From positions 454,001-518,000 of the forward strand of contig CAUYUJ010000903.1 in assembly GCA_963575745.1 (NCBI GenBank): a DNA stretch of 64,000 bases, given 5' to 3'. Each line of letters opens with the position of its first letter. Position 1 is the stretch's first letter. This document shows positions 10,479 through 21,200 of this stretch, one piece after another. The notes below the pieces were generated by a model. That model worked only from the letters and a program-made list of their open reading frames with translations. It did not search any database and was not told the DNA's origin. The position numbers and the translations under genes are program-made. This DNA is from Prorocentrum cordatum (taxonomy: Eukaryota > Sar > Dinophyceae > Prorocentrales > Prorocentraceae).

Positions 10479-11671
10479 CGACGTGGGCGACGACGAAGAC
10501 GACCGCGACGAGGGCGACGACGACCGACGATGACGATGGCGATAACGATGACGGCTCAGATGGCGGCGACGGTGACAACGACGGCTAAGACGGCGGCGAC
10601 ATCGGCGATGGCCGCTGCCCGAGGCGCTGTCGACGGTGGTGGCCGTCGTCGTGGAGCAACCGATGTCGAGCTTCCTCTTTAAGACGCCAGAGTGGCAGGG
10701 ACCCCCCTTTGAGCTCGAGTGGGCGCGGATGTGCTTTCAAATGGGCAAGTTCGGGAGTGTGACAGCGAAACCCACGCAGCTCTTCTCGAACGCGAAGTGG
10801 CTCGGCACGTTCATCGACCTCACGAGGTGCATGCCCGCGGTCCAGGACCCCGATATTTCGACGAACCGAGCCATGCCCATACCTGTCGCAACATGGCCCA
10901 AGCAAACGTACCTGACGCAACATGGCCCAAGCAAACGTACCTGACGCAACATGGCCCAAGCAAACGTACCTGACGCAACATGGCCCAAGCAAACGTACCT
11001 GACGCAACGTGGCCCAAGCAAACGTACCTGACGTCATCCCCCTTCTCGACCTCCCCATCACCCTTCTCGACCCTTCCCCGTCCCCCCCTCCTCCCCCCTT
11101 CTCTACCCTCCATCTCCCACTATTGCTCCGAGCCCCGCCTACCCGTCGCCGTCGCCACGCCCGTCGCACTCGCGATCGCAGGGCCTCCAGCGCCTGACAA
11201 CGGTGAAGGGCAAGTGGACGAACAGCAAGAAGGGCATGATGCGTTCGTCGGCTGCGTACCCCCCAGGGTTTACCCAGGCGTTGATCGACTGTCATACGCG
11301 GCACCACGGGAAGGACGCCCCTGGGGACAGCGAAATCGAAGGGGTCTAGGGGGACGATCGCTGGTGTCTGGGCGCTCTGGGGGGCATTTCGGTCTGGGGG
11401 GGGTCCGACAGGCTCTGGGTTCCAGGGTGGATGTCCATGGCTCGGGGCCTCGTGTTCACGACGCACCCCCTGTCGAGAGCTTCTCTCCTTACTCGCTCCT
11501 CGCCTCTCCATGCCCCTCGATATCTTCCCATCCTACTTGCCCCGCTGCCTCTGCCCCGCCTCGCATCCAGAGGAGATATTCGACACCCTCGCCACCCTGA
11601 AGATGACCATCCTGCAGATGCCCACCGTGCCGTACACGGCCTACGTGCGCATCCTGTGCGCGTGCGTGTAG
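8540..11671 (+). CDS. Gene B: cytosine-C5-methyltransferase-like protein, 8 exons
   Basis: Exons are 8,540-8,653, 8,873-9,001, 9,144-9,584, 9,672-9,946, 10,216-10,312, 10,624-10,845, 11,182-11,313 and 11,573-11,671; 502 codons, all phases compatible. Donors are GC, GC, GA, GA, GC, GA and GA. Exon 2 carries a Cys cluster (LLCSNFRHCW, then CPKCKPREC), probably metal-binding. Exon 4 has a Rossmann motif I (FGIDLFSGEA, residues 244-253), an acidic residue after strand 2 (CEAFD) and GPPC at 304-307, the motif IV proline-cysteine of C5 methyltransferases. Exon 6 has VVVEQP (360-365) where the ENV motif would lie. I recognise this combination from an expanded dinoflagellate family. The exact substrate, DNA or RNA, is not shown. 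No obvious QxRxR motif was found, so activity is uncertain. The last two exons are the weakest part of the model. ATG 8,540 has a favourable GGCCATGG context. Confidence 0.75.
10313..10623. repeat. Intron 5 of gene B with GAC microsatellite
   Basis: GC-AG intron containing GACGAC/ACGACG runs (about 10,325-10,600). It separates FILLLQ from ALSTVVAVVVEQP, which are contiguous in related proteins as I remember them. The poly-Asp/Thr reading through the intron is an artefact. Confidence 0.65.
10891..11035. repeat. 29-bp minisatellite, five copies
   Basis: The unit begins ACATGGCCCAAGCAAACG. Four copies are identical and the fifth has one change (ACGTGG). The array lies inside proposed intron 6 of gene B (10,846-11,181). 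Confidence 0.95.
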
Positions 11672-11913
11672 GGCGGCGCCGTCGGAGGGGAGCGGCCTCG
11701 AGGGTCGGGGTAGGCCCCGTGGAGGCCGACGTGCAGGAGGGAGAGGATGCGAGCCTCCTCCTCTCCGCTTCCTCCCACCCTCCTCTTCGATCTTTCCCCC
11801 CTCCCCCTAGATCTCAGCTTCCTTCCCCGCGATCCTCGCCTTGATCTCCTGCCTCCCTCTCTGCCTCCTTCCTCCCCCTATCTCCACCCAGCATGGCCCC
11901 GAGGGCCAAATCC

Positions 11914-12064
11914 GGACCAAATCCGGACATCCGGACCCAAAGCCGGACATCCGGACCCCAAATCCGGACATCCGGACCCCAAATCCGGACATCCGGACCC
12001 AAATCCGGACATCCGGACCCCAAATCCGGACATCTGGACCAGATCTGGACCAGATCCGGACATC
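11914..12064. repeat. 20-21-bp minisatellite (CCGGACATCCGG core)
   Basis: About seven tandem copies of AAATCCGGACATCCGGACCC with small length changes. The core is nearly palindromic. The array lies between genes B and C. 11,672-12,766 otherwise shows no gene. Confidence 0.9.
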
Positions 12065-12482
12065 GGGACCGAAACTCCAGACCACCTTCCTGGGCGATGC
12101 CTGGACCAAGCCTGGACCAAGCCTGGACCGACAGATTCCATGCGCAAGCCACTCACGCCAATTAGTTGGGCCGCGTCGAAGGGTCGCGGCGATAGCCTCG
12201 ACGGTCGGGGGTCATGTTTTCATTGCTGCGCTCGCAGCGCCAGAGCCAGATCGCAGAGGGAGTGTCAGCGAGGAACAAAGCGTTGCCCCGCGCCCTCCCC
12301 CCTGGCGCCACGCTTGCGAAGTCCAGTGATGAGCCGCTCCAACAGGTCAGAGGCTCGAGCGGGCCCGAGTGGGGGAGGGTGAGGGGGAGAAGGAGGAGGA
12401 ACATGATGGGATGACGGGGGGGTCGAAGAGGTGGGAGGATGATGATGAGAGGATGGGGAGTGCGGGGGGCAGGAGATGGGAA

Positions 12483-12545
12483 AGGGAGAGAGAGAGAGAG
12501 AGAGAGATGGATCGGGATAGGGGGGAGAGAGAGAGAGAGAAAAAT
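12483..12545. repeat. GA dinucleotide microsatellite
   Basis: AGAGAG runs in two blocks separated by ATGGATCGGGATAGGGG. Confidence 0.9.
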
Positions 12546-12766
12546 AATACCCCGCACTTGCGGATAAGAGTGAGGGGGCGGACAAATCACCCGCGCACTT
12601 AGGGTCTGGTAAACCTGCAGGGTATTCACTTGTTTCATACCCCTCCCACTCCGTGTGGCCCTTCCCATCCACTGGCGCTCCTGCTCAGATCAGAATTTCA
12701 TTTGGCTGGTCCGACACCCTGCACTACTGCTCGGGCGTTGCCCGAGAACCAGCCGCGAATCCAGCC

Positions 12767-15700
12767 ATGGCCGCCATGGCCGAGGAGCCCCAGTCTGGCG
12801 CTCGCAAGGCGGCGACTGAGACCGTGGATGGGGAGGGGCCGCCGACGACGAGGCAGCGGGTAGCGAGCAGGAGGCCGATGACGGAGCATGAGCTGCTCCT
12901 CAGGGACTTTGGTCGCAACGCGACGCTCGAAGACAAGAAACGTTATGCCGCGTGCAAGGGGAACACCGCCAGGGCGGAGTTCCGCCAACAGTGGAAGAAG
13001 GACCGCCTCGCGCTCAAGGGCGCCCCGACGAAGACCGTGACCCGGACTGACAAGGAGGAGAAGAAGGAAGTGCACGAAGGCTGGTACCTCAACTTCCCGA
13101 TGCTCGCCCAGGAGCAGGGCGGCCTGATCGACGTCCAGCGCGGCACGCAGGCGCGCGGGCCATTGCCGTCGTCGTCTCGGCCCCCCTCTCCCCTTGCCGC
13201 GAGGCGCGGGGGAGGGTATGGAGGATCATAAACACCTGGGGTCGAGGATGGTGGGTGGGGGAGGGAGGGGGCGGGAAAACGGCGCCCTCAGGCGGCTGCC
13301 AAGATCGCCAGGAAGTGCCTCAAGAAGGGGCCGCCGTTCTGCCTCTACAACAGCTGGTCCGAGGAGATCGAATTCTTGAACATGCGCCGCGGCAGGGCTA
13401 ACAATTTCACGCAATCCCAGGAGACGAACATCACGGGCGAGATCGATATCAGCCCCGAGGCGGCGGCGGAGGCGCTGGAGCGCGGCCTGTCTGCTGAGGT
13501 TCCCAGTGAGGTGATGGCCGTGACGGCGGCTCAGATGGAGGCCGCCTGCATCCCGCGGACGCCCCCTCCCCTGGAGGCGGCGCCACTCGCGCAGACGCCG
13601 ACGCCCGTCAAGGTGCCCCAGCCTGGTGCGACCGCGATGCCGTCGCCTGGCTCGTCGAGCGCGTCTGGGCTGACACCGGAGCAGAAGGGCATCCAGAGGT
13701 TCGGGGAGCCCGAGACGCCCACCGTCGCGGCGCCGAAGGTGGTTGCGGCGCACGCCCAGGCGCCGACCCCCCAGCGCGAGGCGTCTGCTCAGGCGCAGGT
13801 CGCGCCGCCCATCGTGAACCCGAAGGCCGAGATGGCGTCGCAGGGCGTCGAGCTCGGGGTGGCGGGACTTGGGATGTCAGAGAAGATGATGGCCATGACG
13901 CTCCTGCAAAAGATATTGACGCCTGGCGGCGGGCAATCGCAGGCGGGGGCGTCGCAGCCCGTGCAGGGCGAGCGCGAGCCCAAGGCAGAGCCGCAGGGCA
14001 AGGGCATCGTCGTGGACGCGGCGGGTGCGCAGGCCTCTGGTGACACCAGCGGCGGGCCCCAGGCTGCGGCCAGCGCCCCCGCGGGCGCGGGCGCGGCCAC
14101 CCCAGGCGCTGCCCCTGGCGCGGCCGCGGGCGCGGCCGCGGGCGCGGCCGCGGGCGCGGGCACTCCGGCCGAGCCTGACGGGTCGCAAGCCGCGCGCCCG
14201 ACGAAGGCCGAGACTCCGCCCCACAAGAAATTGCACATGCAGGTCTTCGCCGAGGGGAAAAAGCTCCGGGCTCTCATGACCCAGGCAGCGACGGGGCCCA
14301 AAGAAGGGTGCGCAGTATAATGGGGTAAGGGCCAGAGCAGGAAGTTCGGGGTCCCATAGTTTTTTTGTGTCGAAAAATCTGCATGGGACAGCTTGTTCGG
14401 GGCTTGTTGCGGCTTGTGTTCGGCGGGCGCCACCGTCCGCGCACGCGGCCATCCTCGTTTTGTTTTCAGCGCCCCTCCTCCTCCTCCTCCTCCTCCTCCT
14501 CCTCCTCCTCCTCTTCGTCCTCGTCGTCGTCGTCGTCGTCGCCCTCCTCCTCCTCCTCCTCCTCCTCCTCCTCCTCCTCCTCCTCTTCGTCCTCGTCGTC
14601 GTCGTCGTCGTCGACCTCCTCCTCCTCCCCCTCTTCGTCCTCCTCGTCGCCCTCCTCCTCGTCTTCCCCCTCCTCCTCCTCCTTCTCGTCGTCCTCCTCC
14701 TCTTCCTCGCGCTCCCCCCAGCGGCAGGCGTCCAACGTCTTGAAGTTCAGCCAGATCCCCAAGAACGAGTGGTCGTGGGCGAAGGACGAGGTGGCGGACC
14801 TGCGGATCGTGATGGAGGGCCCCGAGGACGAGGAGAAGGGCCACGTGACCTTCGTGGCGCAGGTCATCTTGCTGGCCTTCCTTCTCCTCGATCCTCCCCC
14901 TCACCTTCTTATCTTCGCCTCCCTACTCCTGGTCGCCCCCGTCCAGTGGGCGAGGGCGTTACTGGGCCCGCGCTGACACCACCAGGAGGACTTCCTCCTC
15001 CTCTTCCTCCTCCAGATCGTTCCCACCCCCTCCTGCCTCCTCGGCGATCCAGCCGCCCAAAGATCAGCCACGTCGACCTCACCAGGTCCTCCTCCTCCCT
15101 CTCCTCCTCCACCTAGCCCTCCTCCTCCATCATCCCCCCCAGCACCCCCCCGTCGCCCGACTTCGCGCCGCCTCCCGCACCTCCCAACCCGCAGGTCCTC
15201 GACAGCACGGAGCAGAACATCCTGTTGAAGTCGATGCAACGGTTGCTCGACCACGACCACAAGGATCGACAGGGAGGGAGGCGGGGGGCGAGGATGAGAA
15301 GGATGAGGCGGGCGGTATATGGGGGAGAAGGGGGAAGAGGAGGAGGAGGAGGAGGAGGAGGAGGGAGGCGTGGGATGAGGAGGGGGGTATCGGGGGGAGT
15401 AGGGAGGAGGACGTATAGGGGGCAATGGAGTGGGGAGGAGGATGAGGAGGAGAGGTGAGGAGGGCCAGAGTGAACGCAGGATGCATACGCGATGCCTCCA
15501 TGCATCCTCCCGCGCCAAGTCCCCTCCTCATATGTGTCCGCTAGCATTCCTCGTCGCAAGGTGGATGAGGTCGCGGAGGTGGAACTTATGACCACCTAGG
15601 ACGCTTACGCGATGCTGCCATACACCCTCCCGCACGAAGTCCCGTCCTCATCTGTGCCCGCTAGCATCAGGCGCTTGATTGCGGGGGAGGTCTGCGATCA

Positions 15701-17151
15701 TACCTGTGTGTGTGTGTTGTGGGCGCCTTATCCCCCCAGGACGTCTCAGTAGTCGCCATGGCTCGAGGTACCTCCCATCTATTTGAAGAGATCCCCGATT
15801 TTCGCATCACTGTGGAGATCCCTGATCTCCCTCATTCATGCGCCTCTGTTCGCCGCGTCGTGGGCGAGCTCAGGGTCATTTGCGCGCCGCCAGCCACTCA
15901 GCGTGACGACGGCCTCTCTCAAGAGCAGACGCTGCGGGAGTACAAGCGGGGGCGCTTCGAGCCGAGACCCGCGGCCCTTCAAGCGCGGCCCGCGGCACAA
16001 CCAGAGCGGCAGCCCGTGGCGGAACAGGAGCAAGAGCGCGCAGCGCAGCCCGCGGCGGAACGCGGGCAAGGGCAAGAGCCAGCAGTCTGGCCCGTGAGCG
16101 GGGACGAGAGCACCTCTGTCGGCGCGCAGGCGAGTGCGGCCGCCGCCAGGGCGCCGAGCCCAGGGAGAGACGCCTTCTTCGTGGATGAGGCGAAACGGTT
16201 GGAGCAGCTCGCCGCGTTCCCAGGCGCCATTACGGTGGGAGACTCAGCGACCGATAACACGCCTCCTCCAGATGTCCAGGGGCCGTGGGTGCCGTCGCAG
16301 TCGCAGGGGTAGACACTCTGCCTCCTCCAGCTCATGCCTGTCCATCGCTTAATCCTCTCCCTCCCCCACGTCCTAATCCTCGCCCTCCTCCACTCTCCCG
16401 CTTCCCAATCCTCACACTCTTCCATGTTTTCGTGGCGGGCGCGCGCCATCGCTCCTGTGCATGCTGTTTGCTAGGAGTGTTCTGTTCACGCTGTCTTCTA
16501 GGAGTGCGCTGCATGATGCGTGCTGTGCGCTTCTCGGGCTGGCTTCAGGAAAAACGGTGGCCCGAATTCAGCCGACGACGACGGCGACGGCGACGGCGAC
16601 GACGCCGACGACGACGACGACGACGGCTGGGGCTGCCGCGGCCTAGCACATCCATCGTCACCGCGGCGGCGGCGGCGACGACGTCGGCGGCGTCGGTCCC
16701 TGAGCGCCGCGGAGGCAGAGAGCGGGGGCTGAATGGGGAAGTAGGGAGGTAGGACGGGGGAGGGCGGCGGCGCGGGGGCAGGGGAGAAGTGGGGGGAATA
16801 CGGGGCAAAGGAGGGGGGTGGCACGGGGGAAGCGACGCGGGGGGAGCGGGGGACGGCAGTGATGATACTGGGCCCCTCATGCCATTCTTCGGGCCGACGA
16901 CGGCGACTCTCCCCTCCGGCACGCTTCCTCCGCCCTCCCCGCGCCCGCAGAAGTCCCTGATGAACTTCACGTCCTATCTCAACGCGCAGCTCGGGGACAT
17001 CAACAAGGCTCTCGAGACTGCGTCGGCCGTCTTGCTCCCCATCCAACGGATGCATGCAAGCAAGTACGCCCCGATCGATAAGGAGCCTAAGGCAGCAAAG
17101 GGCAAGGCTAGGGCCAAGCCTGCGGCACGGCCTGCGGCGGCGAGCAATTAG
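12767..17151 (+). CDS. Gene C: dinoflagellate-type protein of unknown function, 5 exons
   Basis: Exons are 12,767-13,150, 13,292-14,284, 14,728-14,862, 15,195-15,263 and 16,951-17,151 (TAG); about 593 codons, all in phase 0. Donors are GC, GC, GT and GA. The N-terminal part (MTEHELLLRDFGRNATLEDK, FRQQWKKDRL, then EGWYLNFPMLAQEQGG and an FLNMRRG segment) and the C-terminal helical part (KNEWSWAKDEVADL, TEQNILLKSMQRLL, NAQLGDINKALETASAV, IQRMHASKY) match, in my memory, an abundant dinoflagellate family with a W-x-W-A motif. The middle is Ala/Pro/Gly-rich with GAAA repeats. There is no catalytic motif, signal peptide or membrane segment; the C-terminus is Lys/Ala-rich. The 1.69-kb last intron is unusually long and contains another open frame (15,740-16,312), so an extra exon there cannot be excluded. 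Confidence 0.65.
14470..14715. repeat. CTC/GTC microsatellite in intron 2 of gene C
   Basis: Alternating blocks of CTC and GTC trinucleotides, including a repeated higher-order block (CTC run, CTTCGTCCTCGTC, GTC run). It is intronic in the gene C model (14,285-14,727). Confidence 0.85.
15476..15670. repeat. Tandem duplication with 120-bp period
   Basis: GGATGCATACGCGATG near 15,479 and GGACGCTTACGCGATG near 15,599 start two similar copies of about 70 bp, each ending in GTCCGCTAGCAT or CCCGCTAGCAT. It lies in the last intron of gene C. Confidence 0.75.
15740..16312 (+). CDS. Candidate exon or nested ORF inside the last intron of gene C
   Basis: Starting after CCCCCCAG at 15,739 there is an open frame of about 190 codons with plausible protein sequence (HLFEEIPDFRITVEIPDLPH, then FFVDEAKRLEQLAAFPGAIT) around an Arg/Gln/Pro-rich centre, ending TAG at 16,312. 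It is in phase with exon 4 of gene C across an AG|GA junction, so it could be an extra or alternative exon. I found no convincing donor to the last exon. No family recognised. Confidence 0.3.
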   Translation, partial: DVSVVAMARGTSHLFEEIPDFRITVEIPDLPHSCASVRRVVGELRVICAPPATQRDDGLSQEQTLREYKRGRFEPRPAALQARPAAQPERQPVAEQEQERAAQPAAERGQGQEPAVWPVSGDESTSVGAQASAAAARAPSPGRDAFFVDEAKRLEQLAAFPGAITVGDSATDNTPPPDVQGPWVPSQSQG

Positions 17152-17612
17152 CCTAACCCCCAGCATGCGTCGCAGCATGGGGCGGGATGGGAGGGAGGCG
17201 GATTTGGGACTTGGGAGGGAGGGATGACGATGCGCGGGCCAGTTTCGATGTGTTTGCCAGCTCTAGGAATTCAGATCATACTTTCGAATTGCTTTTGATT
17301 ATGTTCGAGTGGCGTTGGCACCGTGGTTGTTCACGAGCCGCGCGAGTCTGCAACCTCACCGCAGATGCTCTAGGGAAGGACTCAACTAAGACCTGTGTAC
17401 ACCAGACTTCTCAGTGCAAACACGCATGCTTCCGACCCGCTACCAGAGACGCCTATCTCAAGATAGGGCGTCGACACGGGTCGCCCGCCGACCCTCCTCC
17501 TTCGCTCCTGCTCTTCCCTCCCCTCCCATTCCGCCTCCGTCCTCCCACCCTCCACCCTTATCCCCCTTCTCCCTCTCTCTCTCTCTCTCTCACTCACTCC
17601 CTGTCTCGCTTT

Positions 17613-17644
<32 letters not shown>

Positions 17645-18263
17645 CCCTCTCCCTCTCCCTCTCCCTCCCTCTCTCTCTCTCTATCCCTCCCTCCCTCCCT
17701 CTCTCTCTCTCTCTCTCTTTCTCTCCCTTCTCTTCTCTTCTCCTCACCCCCCCCTCCTCCGGCCACCTCGGAGCATTCCTGGGGCACATCGTCGGGTGCC
17801 TCCTGAGCAGTCAAGGCGACCTCTGGAAGCAATTCGGGTGCTCTCCGGGGGGCCTTTCGGCGTCGCTGGGAAGGTCTGGTTCCCGCTGTGGGCCAGGGCT
17901 TACATCGAGCCCCACTGGCCGCATCGGACGGGAAATTCTGGACCCCATCGGGAGCACCTCGGGGCCATCTCGGCGGCCGCTGGGGGCCCTCTTGTCAGAT
18001 TTCGGCGTCGCTTGGAAGATCAGGTTCCCGCCGTCCTGGGCCAGGCCCTACATGAGGCCGTCTTGGATGCATACGGGGGCTATCCAGGCAACGCTCGGGG
18101 ATTTCTCGGGGTGGCCCTAGGGCGCTTTCTTGGGGACCTCCTGGGCACTTTATCGGGCCCTTCCGTGCCATCAGAATGACCAGGAGTGTTGTCCAGGAGC
18201 GGCTGCCTGGGAGGTCAGGGTCTCCCAATCCCCCTCCTTTCTGTTCGTACCAGTTGCGGTTCG
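17152..18263. other. Intergenic region with TC microsatellite
   Basis: After the stop of gene C. It contains TC dinucleotide tracts (about 17,570-17,735) and then GGGGCCC/CTCGGGG-rich degenerate repeats (17,760-18,180) like those at 24-27 and 41-42 kb. No gene was recognised; the long open frames come from the repeats. Confidence 0.6.
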
Positions 18264-21200
18264 ATGAGGGCTTCGCGGGCGCGCCTGTACGCTGCGGCCG
18301 CAGCCGACGGCGTCGGCCATGGCGACGGCGCCGAGGCGCGCCCCCGCGACGGCGGCGCCGAGGGGGCGGAGGCCGATGGCCCCAGGTCAGGGCCGAGGCA
18401 GCGGCGGCCGACGACGAATGTCCCCTCGGCTACGCGGGCGGTGCTGAGGGTGGCCCGCGCCGAGGAGCGGAAGAAGAGGCCATGGGGGGCGCACCGGCGC
18501 AGCTACGCCGACCTTGGCCAGGCCAGTTCTGGGCCCAGGATCGCGCAGCATCAGCTTTCCTGGCCGAACCAGGTGGGCAAGAACGGCGATCCTGGGCCCA
18601 GGACAGGCCGTGTCGGGGTCGGTGCAGGGGCGGCGTCGGCGCCCCCTCCCCCCGAGGTTGCAGAGCACCCACCCACCAGGCAGCCCACAGGACAAACTAG
18701 ACGGGGGGCTTCCGCCGACAGCCGTCTGAGGGGGCCGACACCCATTCGATCCTAAAGTATTTCGAATGCCTTCTGTCCCCTCTCCTCGCCCCCATCCTCC
18801 CTCACACCTCCCACCCTCACACGCCCTCCTATTCGATTCCATGCCCCCTGGCCTCCCCACCTCCCGCCCCATCATCTTCCCCGTCGTGGGAGGCCCTCGG
18901 CCCTCGCAGTGAGGGGCGGGCGGATTTAGATTCTGCGCGGGCAAGTGGGCGGGGGGCCAGTGGAACTCCAAGGACCTAGTGACGTTGGCGCACCTCGCCA
19001 AGGAATCTGAGGGCCGAGGTTTGGAGACGCTCACGGTGGGCGCTGGCAAATCAGGACGCAATGAGTCTAGGAATATACAGAGGGCCCTGGGAGTGGCATC
19101 TTTGGATGAGTATCTCTATCGAGTCTCGGTCCCCCTCTTCGATGCGAATGCGAACAAGAATGAGCTGACGACGTTCCCGATGCGCCTACCACACGAGATA
19201 ATATACAATGCTGCCATCGACAGCCCATCGGACTTGAACCTTGGCGCAGTGGATCCTCATAATTACATGACTCGGCAATATCTCGGGCATCCCATAGTTC
19301 GGCGTTTCGGCGCAGGCCGAGTTTTACCCGTAGGCATCTACACAGACAAACTCGCGGTCGGCAAGACCGATAGCATCGTGAGGCGCCCAGGTTATTTAAG
19401 CCGAGTGGGGGTTGCATGCTCTCATCAGGTATGTTAGCGCGTCCGGTCGTTTCTCCCCCTACTCCATATTCCTTCTCCTCCTGCACCGCCCCTCTTCCCC
19501 CATCCACCTCCTCCCTCCTCCGACCCCATCCTCATCCCCTTCCTCCCTCTCCCACCTCCTCCTCCACCTGCGCCGAGGTGCAGCTTCGGCCCCACTTTCC
19601 AGAGGAGGCGCTACACCTTATGGGTTGTTTTGAGCAGCACCCTCTGCACATGTGGGTGCAATGGGCGCTGCACGCTTGACGTGTTGCAGGCCATCACGAA
19701 TTGGTCCATCAACTGGCTCCAAAAGGGGGAGGTGCCGCCGTGCAGGCTGGGGATAGGGCCACCCCCATTATTCCTTCCCTGAGATTTCTCACCCCATCGC
19801 TCCCGCACTTTCTCATTCCTTCTCCCCCTGCCTCCTCCTCCTTCCTTCTCCATCTTGTCTCGTCGCGCATCCTTATCCTCCATGCCTCCTCCTCCGTCTT
19901 CTCTCTCTCTGATTCTCCCTGCCTCCTCGTCGCCCCCCCTTATCCTCCTCGCCCTCCTCCTCCTCATCCTCTCCTTCCCCCTTCTCCTCCTCCTCCTTCC
20001 TCATCTTCCAGGCTTCCATCCCCCGCCCCCGCCCTCGGCCTGTCCGGGCGTCGCCTCCCTCGGCTCAGGGGCGGCGAGAGGGGGGAGGTGGATGGGGGGA
20101 GGGAGGGGGAGGGTGGGGGTTGGAAGGCACGACGGGGCGCCTTTTCACGCCGCGGACAAGTTTCGCTGCGAGATCGCGGGCCACAGGATGGCGCACATCG
20201 GCGCCATGGTAGAGTACAGGGGCGACCTGCCAGAGAGATGTGCATCCGCTGGTTTTAAGCACCACGGCGGGGGGTGCATGTGTTGCTCGTGCCGACCCTC
20301 GGAATACCATGATTCCTATGCACAATGCTCGGCCCTTGCGCTGCCATTCCCCAATAGGACCAGTGGTGCGGGGTGAATGTGGGTCGGGGAGGGGGCGTCG
20401 AAATCGAAGTGGCGGGGACACACCGGAAAGGGGGTCGGCATAGTGTAACACCGCGCACCCAGGACCCACGAGTCTTACATTGCTGAACTTTGGGACCACT
20501 TGACCCGAGTCCATCTTGATTCGCCAGCTGCGCGGGACAGATTGTGTCAGGCCCTCGTGTACAAGCACGGCGAAAAGAAGGCAGGGTGGGGGAGGGTGGT
20601 ATTCAGCAACAAGGGAAGACCTTTTGGGCTGAAAGCTCGGGATAAACTGGTGATGGGTGGGCCGATCTTTTCCATCAATGATCTCGACAGCATTGCGACG
20701 CCGTGCGACGTGTTCTTTTTCAGAACCAAGAAGGGCTCGGCCCTCAACGGCGTCAGCCCAATGTTTAACATTGACGGACTCCATCAGCATGGAATCGACT
20801 ATTTCAGGATCGAGGCATTCGTAGATTGCGTTCTCCACACCATCGATCTCGGTGTGGTCCAAAAGTTCAACGGGTTGGTGATCGTCAGTGCATTGTTGAG
20901 GGACGTTTTTGATAGCAGGGCTGAGAATCTCCATTCTCGCGTGCACACTGGGTTGAAGGTGATCCGCAAGAGGTTGAAGGATTACTACAAGCAGAAACGA
21001 ACAGCTGACCCACATAGGCCGCTAACAACCATAAAGAAACTGACGGTGGGCATGTTGGGCAGATTTCGCAACCCGACCCTCAAGCTCAAGGGCGGCGAGG
21101 GCCGCGACCTCATAGATTTTTGCACGGGCCTGGCGAATGAGTTTCCCGCGAAGTTGGGCGAGCGCGGTCGCCTGCTGGCGGCCGCAGGTGCATCTTTGAA

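Noticed and set aside
14367-15116. Leu/Val-rich 249-codon ORF that could look like a membrane protein
   Set aside because: It is the CTC/GTC microsatellite read in another frame, overlapping intron 2 and exon 3 of gene C.
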